Shown: positions 24,570-35,207 of the stretch, piece by piece
Layout: each line of letters opens with the position of its first letter
How positions within the stretch are numbered: position 1 is the stretch's first letter
Assembly: GCA_007449985.2 (NCBI GenBank)
Contig: VIIQ02000013.1
Location: 1-64,000 of the forward strand
Reading direction: 5' to 3'
Source of the DNA: Desmodesmus armatus
Taxonomy: Eukaryota > Chlorophyta > Chlorophyceae > Sphaeropleales > Scenedesmaceae
Length of the DNA stretch: 64,000 bases
Notes under the pieces: model-generated
What the model saw: only the letters and a program-made list of their open reading frames with translations
Told to the model about the DNA's origin: nothing
The model's database searches: none
Program-made: the position numbers and the translations under genes

Positions 24570-27500
24570 ATGGCAGATATCAACGCCAATGAGTTAGTAG
24601 AGGATGAATGCGACCTTGGGCTCGACTCCAGCTGGGAACGGGTGGACACAGCAGCAGATGGTGCCAAGTCCAGCAAGGGCAGCTCGGGGGTGGACGGTTA
24701 CCTCGTCAAGGCAGTGCAGGAGCAGCGCCCTCGCAGCAGCAGCGACTACAGAAACGGCCCTAGGCGCACCCTGCCTCACCCCTGCCTGCAGTCAGCTGAC
24801 AGCCAACTGCTGAACAACACCGCTGCGTGGGTGTGTGCTGGCATCAGCGTGCTGTATGTTGCCTGGCACTTCGTGCCTTTGCTGGTAGCAGCATGGAAGG
24901 CCAAAAACCTCCCAGGTGGCAAGCCCCCATGCCCTCTCTGCTGGGGCCACACAGTGCAGCTGGGCGATGGCAAGCAGCTGACAGTTGGGCAGTGCTATGA
25001 GCAGCTGCCAGCAGCAGAGGTCAAGAAGCTGCAGGCTGAGGGCAAGATGGGCAAAACAGCCTGCCATGGCTGGCCGCGCACACCCTACAGAGCAGCAGGG
25101 ATTGCCAAGCCAGAGCTGCTGATGGCCTATCAGTACCAGTGCAAGGGCTGCCCAGGTGGGTTGGGTGGCAGTGGGGTGAGCCAAGCTGCTGCCAGGCTAG
25201 ACATTCTTGCAACCTGTTGCAACTGCCGTTTTGTCACGGACATGCAGGCTTGAGCAGCTGGGCATATGCAGCTTCATTCATGTCAACCACATGCCATGGG
25301 CATGTGTCCGTGTGTGCTGGCCCAGGGTGGGGGGGGGGGGGCTTTTGCACTTTGGCACAAGTGGGGGATACTATCTCCTCGCCCCCTGCCACATGCGTTG
25401 ATGCTTGTCGGCTGTTGGCTGCTGCCTGTCGATGCATGCAGTTGCCAGCACCACAGGACGCAAAGCCACACAGAACTCCTTCTTTATGGCGACCGACAAG
25501 GGCCTCCTTACCATCATGCAGCAGCAGGGCCTTGGCATCTATGTGGACCTGCTGCAGCTGCAGAGGGGCCCTCGTGTGGGCATCAACACTTCAATCATGA
25601 GGCTCATCCAGCACGCCAACGCCGCCACTGGGTCGATCAAGTTCTATGTCGGTACGTGCCAGGTGCCACCTGGGAGCCGATGTTTGCACAGCATGGCATG
25701 GGTTGCAGCTATCTCGGGACTGTGTGTGGTATGCGGCAGGTTTGCTGCAGGTGCCATGCACAGACTCACAGCCGGCACAGTCCAGGCATACACGCATTTC
25801 TGCACACAGCAGCTTGCACTATGCTGTGGGTTCACCCATTACTCATGCTGGCCACACCTCTCTCTCTGTCCATGGCCTTTGTCTCCTTGCAGATATGCTG
25901 CGGGAGCTGGGCATCACCAACTATCTGCAGTTGAAGCAGGGGTACTTTGAGTTTCAAGCAGTGCAGCGCTCTATTGCCCCGCAGCAGAAGCTCAAGCAGC
26001 AGACCATAGCAGACTGCCTGGGCACAGCAGCAGCAGCAGCATCGACGGCAGGCGGCACTGGCACAGATGCTGCTGTAACAGACAAAGCAACAGCAGCAGC
26101 AGCAGCAGGAGCAGGTGGGACTGGCACAGATGCTGCTGCAACAAGCAAAGCAGCAGCAGCAGCAGGAGCCAAGGCAGGGGCCGATGGCACAAGTGTTGCT
26201 GAAGCAGTAGCAGCAGCAGCGGCTGCTGCACTACAGCCAGAAGGTGATCCTGTGTCGACAACAGCAGCAGCAGCAGCAGCAGCAGCCATGGCTGCACAAC
26301 CACCAATGCTGGGGCCAGCAAGGGCAGCAGCCAACGCAGCAGCAAGGATTGCAGCAGCGCCTGTCACAGATGGGCAAGCAGCCAACACAGTCAAGCCCTT
26401 CCCTGAGCAGCAGGAGGTTCCAGGAGCAGGTGTCAGCCAGACCTTCATCACTCACCAGCTGCACGGGCTGGCAGCAGATCACATGCGGTACAAGCGCTCT
26501 GTGATTGACGCTGCAGCTGCGCAGTCCAAGGTGGTCTGTGCTGACTTCCAGCATGACCCCACAAAGCATGTGCATGCCAACGGTGGCAGGTGCTACACAG
26601 GCATCTTCAACATGTTTGACATCAAGTCAGGTGAGCACCCCCTTCCCAGCCCCCTGTAAAAGCGGCATGGGGTTATGTGCTTTGTGTTGCATATGATTTA
26701 ATAAGGTGAATAGGGGTGCAGCATCTTGAAGATCTTGCTGGTTGGTGGTTCAGCAGGTTCACGGCCTCTCTACTGGCTTTGCTTTATTTTTGTTGGTCAA
26801 GCTATTGCATCACCTGTGATCGTGTGGCCCTGTGCTGCATGCCGCAGGGGCTATCTGGCTCACCCTATGGACCAACAGCACCTCTGTTGCGGAGCTGCTG
26901 CCAACGCTGCTGCAGGAGCGGGACCGCCGGCTGAAGGCAGGACATGTGGGTGCCTCACAACTGTTTTCAATACACGGTGTCGACACCTGGTCACACCCAA
27001 CTAGCATCAAGCCACACAAGAGGCCTTGTGACCAGCAGCACACAGCTACAGCTTTATGACAGCCACAGCCTCATGACGGCTACAGCCTTATGACCAGCAG
27101 CAATTTGTGTGCTGTAGCAATGTCAATGGGGTTAGTGCAACGTGTGGCTTGTCAACATTTAGGCCCTGTATTGTGCTGGGGTCTGCAGGTCGAGCCTGAA
27201 ATCTGTTATGTAGATGACGTGAGGGCCTTCAAGATCCTGATGACAGTGTGGCCCAAACTCAAGCTGCGGCAGGACATATTTCACCTGGTGGACCGCTTCA
27301 GCAGAGAGATTGCCGCAGACAACACCCTCAAGGGTACGTTTGGGCTCGCTGGCATTGCACACGGGGAGGGGGGGGGCATGCACGTGCTGCATGGCTCAGT
27401 TCTTGCTGTAGTGCAGCCCAGTTATTTGTGCTGATCTTTGAATTTGCTTGTATATGCTGTGACTTGTCTCGTCAGTGCGAAGTTCATTCTGCTTAGCAGA

Positions 27501-30500
27501 GGTGCCCTGCTGATGCTGTGCTGCTGCAGCGGTTTTGATGCGCACCATTATAGACGGCATTCTGGTGCAGGACGCAGCTGATGTGGCCCTGGTGACAGCA
27601 GCCTTGGCCAAGGTAGGGAAGACCCTGCAGGAGATGCCCAAGGGGTGGGTGGACTCCCACATCAAGCGCACTGCCCCCCCAGGCCCCATCATGCAGGCCA
27701 ACGTGCTGGCCGCCCTGAATGCCTTCAAGGGCAAGGCATGCGTGGTGACAGGCAAGGAGGTCATCACTGAGGCTGTCTAGGAGGTGTTCAACAACCAGAG
27801 CTTGGCCAACATCGAGATCGATGGCAAGCTGTACAACACCTGGGACCTTGCAGCAGGTCAGCGCTGCGTGTGTGAGCAGCGACGGGCACTCTCCTGCACA
27901 AGGGGTAGACCACTGTGGTACTTGCAGTTTGTGTTGTGCATTTGACAGCAGTCACCCATGACATCCAGCTTTTGCCTGTGACAGGACTGATATGCAGCCT
28001 TATCTGTTGTGTGTGCTGCACTGTGCTGTGCTGTGCGATGTCTTGCAGACGTGCAGCCTGTAGATGAGATCTACGTGCAGAAGGAGGGAAAGGCCGGGGT
28101 TGATCAGTACAGCCTGAAAGTGTACTGGCGGTTCCGCAGCACCTCCTATGGGGAGAGTAGGCACGGAAACTTCAACCGGACCTGGCAGGGTGGCAACTAT
28201 GGGCCCGAGATGGCTCAGGTAAGGCCTGCTGGTGATGGGTGTGTAGGTGTGGCAAGTTATTTTCTGCCTGTCACTCTGGGCAGCGTGGGCGTGGGCGGTT
28301 TGGAAGGTTGCACAGCCTATACAAGTACAGCAGCTGCCATTGCCAAACAGCAGCAGCCCATGTTGGCCTTAGCTTGCATATTGATGGACAAGTACTGCAT
28401 CCACACGCCTGTTCTGCTGCCGCAGGTGATGACTGTGGACTGGCACTATGGAAACTCCCTGAATGCCATGAGGAAGTCCGGGAGGCCAACCTACGGCACC
28501 TCAGAGGTGTGGCTGCTGGAGAAGATCAAGGCAGCACAGGAGGCTGTGGGAGCCACTGTGGATTACCAGGACTGGCAGAACATCACCCTGCTGCAGGAGC
28601 CCCTGCCCCCCTTCGGATTGGAGAGGCTGCTGCCAGTGCAGCTGGAGTCAGACGCAGGCTCCGATGCAGACTCAGATGCAGGTGCGCCTGGTGTGTGACG
28701 GTGTCTGTCCATGAACTGACTGCGAAGCTTTGTGGGTGTGCAACTGTGCCAGGCGACATGTTGTGACCACCAGCCACGGCACGGATGTCGTAGCCGGCAC
28801 GTCGGGCTGAAGGCAAGGGCAACCCAGCATGGCAGGAAGTCACCAACGTAGTAGGTTCAGGGCATGTAGTGCTCCTGCAGAAGAGGGCGATTGCTGATGC
28901 CCCAACCACCGCACACGATGTTGGTGCTTTATATTTCAGTAGGATAGTACATGTTCCTTGCATACATGCTACAATGGATGCACTATGCCCGCCACCCCCC
29001 CCCCCCCCCATCCCTCCCCACTATGTATGCAGAACCTGCCGACTGGTCTGACTTTGAGTTGGAGGAGCTCATCAAGGAGGGCGATGAGAAGCAGCAGGGC
29101 TTCCAGAAGCTGGCCAACAAGTGCTCCTTGTTGTGGAACCCCGAAAAGTGTAAGCAGCTGCTGCTATGAGCAGGGGCGGGGCCACTGCTCAGGGATATGC
29201 TTTGATTGTTGTTGCCTGTTGACATGTGGATGAGTTGTCTCAAGGTCCTTTCAACACAAGTTGTTTGTCTGTTGTGCAGCAGTGCTGGAGGCCCCTGCTG
29301 GCATGCAGTGGTTCTGCGGGGAGTGTGGCCAAAGGGCGCCAGTCAGCATTGCTGACAGGATGCGTGTGGTGTGCAGCAGCGGCCACGTGCTGTTTGACGT
29401 GGAGGAGCAGTACCTAACTGTGGTAGCAGGTGGGCACCCTCAACCAGCTGAGGCATATATGTGATGACGATTCAATCAGGCTGGTGGTTAGAACATGTTT
29501 GCAAAGGCAATGGCATGCTGACTGCACTGTGCCAGCCACGACCGATGTCGTCACTGTTTTCTGCCTGTATGTCTGTTACTGCATGCTGATGCCAATGGAT
29601 ACTGTTGTGGCATGTACAATAATGACATGTTTGTGCTGTCTGTTGATTTGTGCTGTTGCTGAAACAGAACGTGGAAGCCTGGCCCCCTTGCCTGGTACAG
29701 CACCGGCAGCAGCAGTTGGTGGCAGCAGCAGCAGCAGCAGCAGGCAAGCGCAGTTCAATGCAGATGGGGCTGCCGACGACGAGGGCAGCAGGCCAGCCAA
29801 GAAGCAGCAACTGAGTGTTGCAGAGCAGGTGAGAAGGATGCATGGCCAGGTGCCAAAAACACCAGGTGCCAATGTGTCCCTCACCAGATTCTATGGAGAT
29901 GTGCAGTCGACCCAGGAGGAGCTCCTGTTCTGGCGACTGTACGCTGCCTATACAAGCAAGGCAGGCAGCACGCAGTGGCAGCGCATGGCCAGCACATGGT
30001 GTTTCACTGCAGCACAGCGGCATACACAGGGTGACTTCACCCTCTCCTACAAGTACCCACACCACCTGCAGGCATTCCACAAGCAGCTCATCACCAGATT
30101 GGCCCGGGCGCTGGGCACAGCCGCACCTGACCCTGTTGCAGCAGCACAAGCAGCAGCCAGGCAAGCACAGGCAGCAGCAGATAGTGCTGCTGCTGCTGCT
30201 GCTGCCGCCGCCGCCGCTGCCGTTGCTCCTACTCCTGGAACAGCAGGTAATGCTGCTGACGCACCTGCAACGACACCTTTGGGTGGGGCCTCAACCCCAC
30301 CTGTTATGTTGCCAATGCAGGATGCTGCCGACACAGCAGCAGACATGTCAGCAGCAGCAGCACCACAGGGCCTGTCATCACCTGCTGGGGCAGCGCCTGG
30401 TCCTGCACTTGGCAGCAAGCGCTCGTTCGGCATGCTGAGTGGCATTGGCAGCAGCTTGCTCAAGGCCGCAGGCAGTATGCTGGGGTCTAGCTTACCAGCC

Positions 30501-31166
30501 CCTGCAGCAGCAGTTGCAGCTGGTGCGGCTGACGGTAACAACATCCATGTTGAGGGCACAGCAGCTGGCAATGCTGTGGGAGCTCCGACAGCAGCACCGG
30601 CAGCAGTGGGGGTCAGCAGTGCAGCCGTGTCAGCAGGGCCGGGCAGCGCGAGAGTAGCAGCAACAGGAGATGGTGCCACAGTGCCAGCACAGGCAACAGC
30701 AGCAGCTGCTGCCGCTGCTGCTGCTAGCAAGCTGGGCAACTGGCTTTCAGCTGCTGCAGGCAAGGCAGCAGGACAAACCAGGGCTGCAGGCAGCTTTGCT
30801 GCAGCAGGGGCAAGTGCAGCAGGGGCAGCGGCAGCAGCAGCACAGACAACAGGCGTCCTCAACGGTCATCTGTTCCCAGCAGTGCCCCGTGGCCAAGGGA
30901 CCATCATCAACGGGATCCTGTTCCCAGCAGGCTATCCAGCCAAGCTGCAGCAGTCAGGCCGCAGCGGTGGCACTCGCAAGATCAGCTTGTGTGGGGATTG
31001 CCAGGTACCGCTGAGCATGCCGGACCCTGCTGCAGCAGGCCAGCTGACAAACACACCAGCAGCGCTGCATTGGCCCACTTGCCCACGGCACACCGGCGGC
31101 AAGACCTTCAAGTCAGGCGCGAAGGCGGGCCAGCAGCCAGCAAGCAGTAAACAGCGCAAGGGTTGA
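24570..31166 (+). pseudogene. DDE-transposase-like gene (possibly DUF6729-type), 11 exons, with an in-frame TAG
   Basis: Exons: 24570-25155, 25442-25651, 25893-26630, 26848-26945, 27189-27333, 27530-27856, 28049-28218, 28426-28681, 29033-29149, 29280-29429 and 29668-31166. Every phase agrees (1432 codons), but codon 676 (27778-27780) is TAG in the middle of exon 6, with clear coding on both sides. Features in order: a hydrophobic helix (AWVCAGISVLYVAWHFVPLL), a CPLC...CKGC zinc-binding region, VVCADFQHDPTKH (first Asp), CYVDDVRA (second Asp), RQDIFHLVDRF, RSTSYGESRHGNFN (candidate Glu, residue 737), WFCGECG, then an Ala/Gln-rich tail. The D-D-E order and the DIFH motif fit eukaryotic cut-and-paste transposases. 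The TAG precedes the Glu, so the product would be inactive. No terminal inverted repeats were found. Family placement is tentative. Confidence 0.7.
27778..27780 (+). other. In-frame TAG in exon 6 of the transposase-like gene
   Basis: The exon reads GKEVITEAV, TAG, then EVFNNQSLANIEIDGKLYNT before a GTCAGC donor in the correct phase. No splice signal could remove only the stop. It is either a nonsense mutation, a sequencing error (one base from CAG or GAG) or a readthrough site. Confidence 0.85.
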
Positions 31167-32768
31167 CGCAGAACATGCCGCCTCGTTGGTATGTGCGTGG
31201 CACTTCTAGGCATACATCGGTGCAACGCTCAACAGGGCTTGGCCGGCCTTGTAGACCTGTTGTACAGTGTGCGGTGTTGGGGACAGTTCTGGTGCAGCGT
31301 ACCAGCACTTGCAGCAGTAACAGGGTGCTGCAGCCATCTGCAGGCAGCATGCACCCGGCAGCAGTCGGTCTGTCAGTAGTGATGGCTGAAGAGAGGCCAA
31401 GAGCAGCATGTTGTGGGTTTGCTGTTGTGTTGAGTTGGTTGTGGCCTGCACAGTTACATCCTTGCTCCACATGTACACATACGCGTGTTGCCTGTACATC
31501 TTGATGTTACATATGTCTGTTCTTGTGTCTTGCTGCGTCGTGAATCAGCCGCTGGGGGTGTCCTGGCTTGTTACTTGAGGGCCACATGAGCAGCAGCTCG
31601 CAAGCGTCAATTTCAGACCGCAAGGCAAGCAACTCATATGCAGAGCTTCACTTGATCTGGCGTAAGAATTATGATGTCAGGCTGTTCCCACCTTGTGGTG
31701 GGCTGCATGCCTGAGGCGAAGCGAAAGCTGCTCAGTTGAGGGGATTATGAAAAATCATGAACAAGGAACACTCGCTAGGTAATCAACTGCTTGCCAGGCA
31801 GCGCTGGCGCAGCTGCCCAGAATTTTATTCCCGCCACGGCACCAGTACCTAAAAAAAAATTTCCTGACCGGACAGTGACAAGGAGCGCTGGGCAGGGTGG
31901 GTGACAGGACTGGGGGGGAGGGGGGCTGAAGAGGAGCAGCCAACACATGAAGAAGCGGATGTTGACAACAGGGTTGGTCAGGCGGGCTCGAATTGCAGAC
32001 ACACCATCTGACCTTGGGGCCGTGGCATCATGCCACGGGTGTCACGCTAGTATTGCTGGAAGATCATATAGGGTAAACAAGCTCAGGCTGGCAGGTTCTG
32101 CAATTGCTGCTGACACTGCCAGCGAGCAGCCCAATAGCCCAACTACCTTCATGACAGGCACACGAGACTGCTCTGTGCTGATACTGACACACAAGGACCC
32201 TCAAGCTTAGTGTCTCACTGGTACTTTTACATGGTTCAGGCTGAGCCTGAACACTCCGTAGGGAGCCAACGAGGCTCATGGGGTATCATGCGGGTATCAT
32301 GGGTACACAAGGACCCTCAAGCGCTGCGTGCAGCAACAGGTGCTGCTGTTGGTAGCGATGCTGCCCTTTGTGAATGTTATGGCAGCTGGGCCACCTCTGC
32401 ACTGCAAGTTGGTACACCCTTTGGGAGAGGACAGGCTGGCTGCTGCCTCACTCGCACCAGCAGCCAGATTGGCTTGGCAGCAGCCCACTGGCCATCTAGC
32501 TGCAGCGGCAGCACTGCAATGCTCTAGAGCACCAGATCTGGTGCTGCTGCCGCTGCTGCACACCTAAACCCTATCCGTAGGTGCAGTTGATGCAAATATC
32601 ACCAAAGGGGGATTTGTTACCGAAAACGGACGCATTATGTACGTTGACACACTGTCAACGCTGCGCACAACACAGCAAGCTACTGGCAGCCGCGTGACTG
32701 AACAGCACAAAGGGCCCAGCAGCAGCTGCTGCCGACAGCATTGCTGCTGCAGCTGCTGCTGCCCTGTC

Positions 32769-32805
<37 letters not shown>

Positions 32806-33219
32806 GTGCCATTGCCACCACCTGCTGCAGCTGCTACTAGCAGGTGTCATCAGCTGCAGTCAGCCCGGTTCCTGTGCTGCTGCTGCTGCTGCTGCTGAGC
32901 TCCAGGTGGATACCATAATCCTCCTGGAGCTTGTGAACCGCTTTGTGAAGCTTGTGAAAACTTTCTCGTGTCCCCAGGCAACACTGCTGCCCTCAGCCCT
33001 GCTGCTGCTGCCTCCACTGCTGCTGTTTTCAATCGTGCTGCCTCCACTGCTGCTGCTGCTGTTGAGCGTGGCTAGCTACTGCTACTAATTTTGATCGTGC
33101 TGCATCCACTGCTGCTGCTGTTGAGCGTCACTAGCTGCTGCTGCTGTGCTGCTGCTGCTGCTGCTGGTGCTCCCGGCCGTGCTGCATCCAACACTGCTGC
33201 TGCTGTTGAGCGTCACTAG

Positions 33220-33262
<43 letters not shown>

Positions 33263-33440
33263 TCCAGCCGTGCTGCATCCAACACCGCTGCTGCTGTTGA
33301 GCGTCACTAGCTGCTGGGCATAGTAGGGCTCCTGTGGTCGCAAGCAGCATTGCTGCTCAACCCTGCTGCTGCTGCTTCCACTGCTGCTGCTGCTTCTGGC
33401 CGTGCTGCATCCACCACTACTGCTACATCCACTACTGTCA
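31167..33440. other. Convergent intergenic region rich in CTG repeats
   Basis: Lies between the 3' ends of the transposase-like gene and the CaMKII-AD gene. It contains a direct repeat ACACAAGGACCCTCAAGC (32191-32208 and 32309-32326). (CTG)n arrays lie at 32769-32803 and 33140-33256. Fragments such as GTCACTAGCTGCTGGG repeat the last bases of the CaMKII-AD gene (33300-33346 versus 33434-33475). A minus-strand frame near 31930-32000 (SAIRARLTNPVVNIRFFMCW) looks protein-like but has no supporting neighbours. Confidence 0.5.
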
Positions 33441-35207
33441 CTAGCTGCTGGGTGTAGTGGGGCTCCTGTGGAAGTGCACGTTCTTCCACTTGCCCCCCAC
33501 CCTCTGCCACACTCTCGTCTCCTCAGTTGATATCGTGAGGGGGCGGCCATTGGCATCAACCTTCTGCTGCAGCCTGATGTAGCTCACAACAGCAGCATCT
33601 GGACCCAACATACGCACCTGCGACAAAACCCCAAGTGTGTTGTCACTGGGGTCAATGCAAACTAAACCCTAAATCCCAAGTTGCTTGGTGTGTGTGGTGA
33701 TAGAGACAACTCTTCTCTAGGCTTTGGCAGTCGAATGTCAATGCGTGAAGTAATGCATGTGACCCTAGATGGACAGTGAGCGGCAGAGGAGGTGTGCCTG
33801 GTGCACTTTTGTGGACACTGGGTTTAGGTTGACAGGGTGAAGAGCCCAAGTTGGCAACACTGGAAAGCACCACACACTTTCATAGACAAGCGCGGAGTGC
33901 AGCAAGTGCCTGCTGTCTGAACCAAGATGGCTTAGTCACAGGCTGCACTTCAGTCAGTCGATCAATCAAGGGTACACCTGTAGCTATGAAGGGGGAAAGA
34001 GCCCATGCCAGTCATTCACTTACGTGTGGCTGTGAGATTGTGTTTGTTGGTGGCTTGTATGAGTCACCACGCGCTGCCAGCAGGTCAAAGTAGAAGCGGT
34101 GGAAGGGCAGGCCCTCAACCAGGTGACCCACTGCATTGGGGGGGGGGGACACAGAGGGTAAAGGGAGGGCCACCACCAGGTGACCCACTGCATTGAGGGG
34201 GGAGGGGGGCGGGGCAACACAGAGGGTGGAGGGGCAGGCCCTCCACGAGGTGACCCACTGTATTTGGGGGGGGGGGGGGGGGCGGCAACACAGAAATTGG
34301 AGGGAGGGCCACGACCTGGTGACCCAATGGGAGTGGTGAAACAATGCATGCTAGTGAAGCCGGCACACGCTGGGGAGATGGGGGGGAGCGGGTGAGGGAG
34401 AACCACGACCAGGTGACGAACTGCATGCAGGGGGGAAGGGGGGAAGGGGAGGGGAGGGGGGAGGGGAGGAGGGACAGGCAGCTATGGGTGACGGGAGGCC
34501 CTGCACTAGGTGACCCCCTGGAAGGGGGGGGGCACACAAGGGTGGCCGATCCCTTATATGTGACCCACTGCAAAGGCGGGGGGAGGGGACTTTCGTACCA
34601 GCTGACCCATTGCTTTCCCGGGGGGGGGGGGGGGAGAGGGGGGCGACAGGGGTGGGTTGAGAGGCCAACACAGAGGGGGAGGGGAGGGCTTGATCGAGGT
34701 GACCCAATGTATTGGAGTGAAGGTTGGGGAGGGGGCACCGAGGGGGGGGGGGGAGGCACGACCAGGTGACCACGTGCAGTGCAGGAGGGGTAGAGAGGAG
34801 GGGGAGGAGAGAGTGGATTTGGTTTCCTTGGTTTCCCTTGGCTCAAGGGAAGTTTCCAGAAGGACATCGGCACAGCGCGGTGCATGCAGCTACATCTACC
34901 AGGAGCCCCCCCCCCCCCCCTAGCCGTACACACCTCCACCATCACCCGACCATCAAGTGCTGCCCGCGTAACTGCTGCCAGCCCACCACATCCTCCAGCT
35001 TACATTTTTCCTAACCCAAGGGACCACAGGTACTTGATTTTGGGGATGCAGCTTCTCAGCTGCTTTGCTTGCCCAGCACCCACCTGCTTCTGGCTCAAAG
35101 GCTGTCAGGCTTTCGTCACACAGCTCGCTGTATTTGGTCCAATCGCGATCAGCAATCGACTGCAGCAGCTCCTGAGACAGCTTGATTAGCTCCTGCTCAA
35201 TACCCAT
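33441..35207 (-). CDS. Stand-alone CaMKII association-domain protein, 3 exons
   Basis: Minus-strand exons 35084-35207, 34024-34130 and 33441-33617 join in phase to give 135 residues. The whole protein is one CaMKII association domain (PF08332, NTF2-like fold): MGIEQELIKLSQELLQSIAD, LTAFEPEA, VGHLVEGLPFHRFYFDLL, VRMLGPDAAVVSYIRL, GRPLTISTEETRVWQR and GGKWKNVHFHRSP. In animals this domain assembles CaMKII into 12- or 14-mers. Here no kinase domain is attached, as in bacterial and algal stand-alone members, so the role is unknown but oligomerisation is likely. The chosen ATG has a strong context (AGCATGG). An in-frame ATG at 35354 would add 49 Arg/Ser-rich residues that could be an organelle transit peptide. 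Intron 1 is filled with copies of the exon 2 edge. Confidence 0.9.
34131..34790 (-). repeat. Array of exon 2 acceptor-edge copies in the CaMKII-AD gene
   Basis: The true exon 2 starts (minus) with TGGGTCACCTGG after a TGCAG acceptor preceded by a C-run. On the plus strand the same edge (GGTGACCCACTGCA plus a G-run) recurs near 34179, 34248, 34316, 34411, 34508, 34558, 34599, 34698 and 34764. That is nine degenerate copies, each with 7-18 G and a purine-rich ACACAGAGGG-type spacer. Several keep the CAG acceptor. None extends to the FHRFYFD codons, so they are copies of the exon edge only. Confidence 0.85.

Noticed and set aside
23860..31900. Terminal inverted repeats around the transposase-like gene
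   Set aside because: The A/T-rich patches near 24380 and 31850 share only short homopolymers plus GTACTGGTG-like words, which is not enough to call TIRs.
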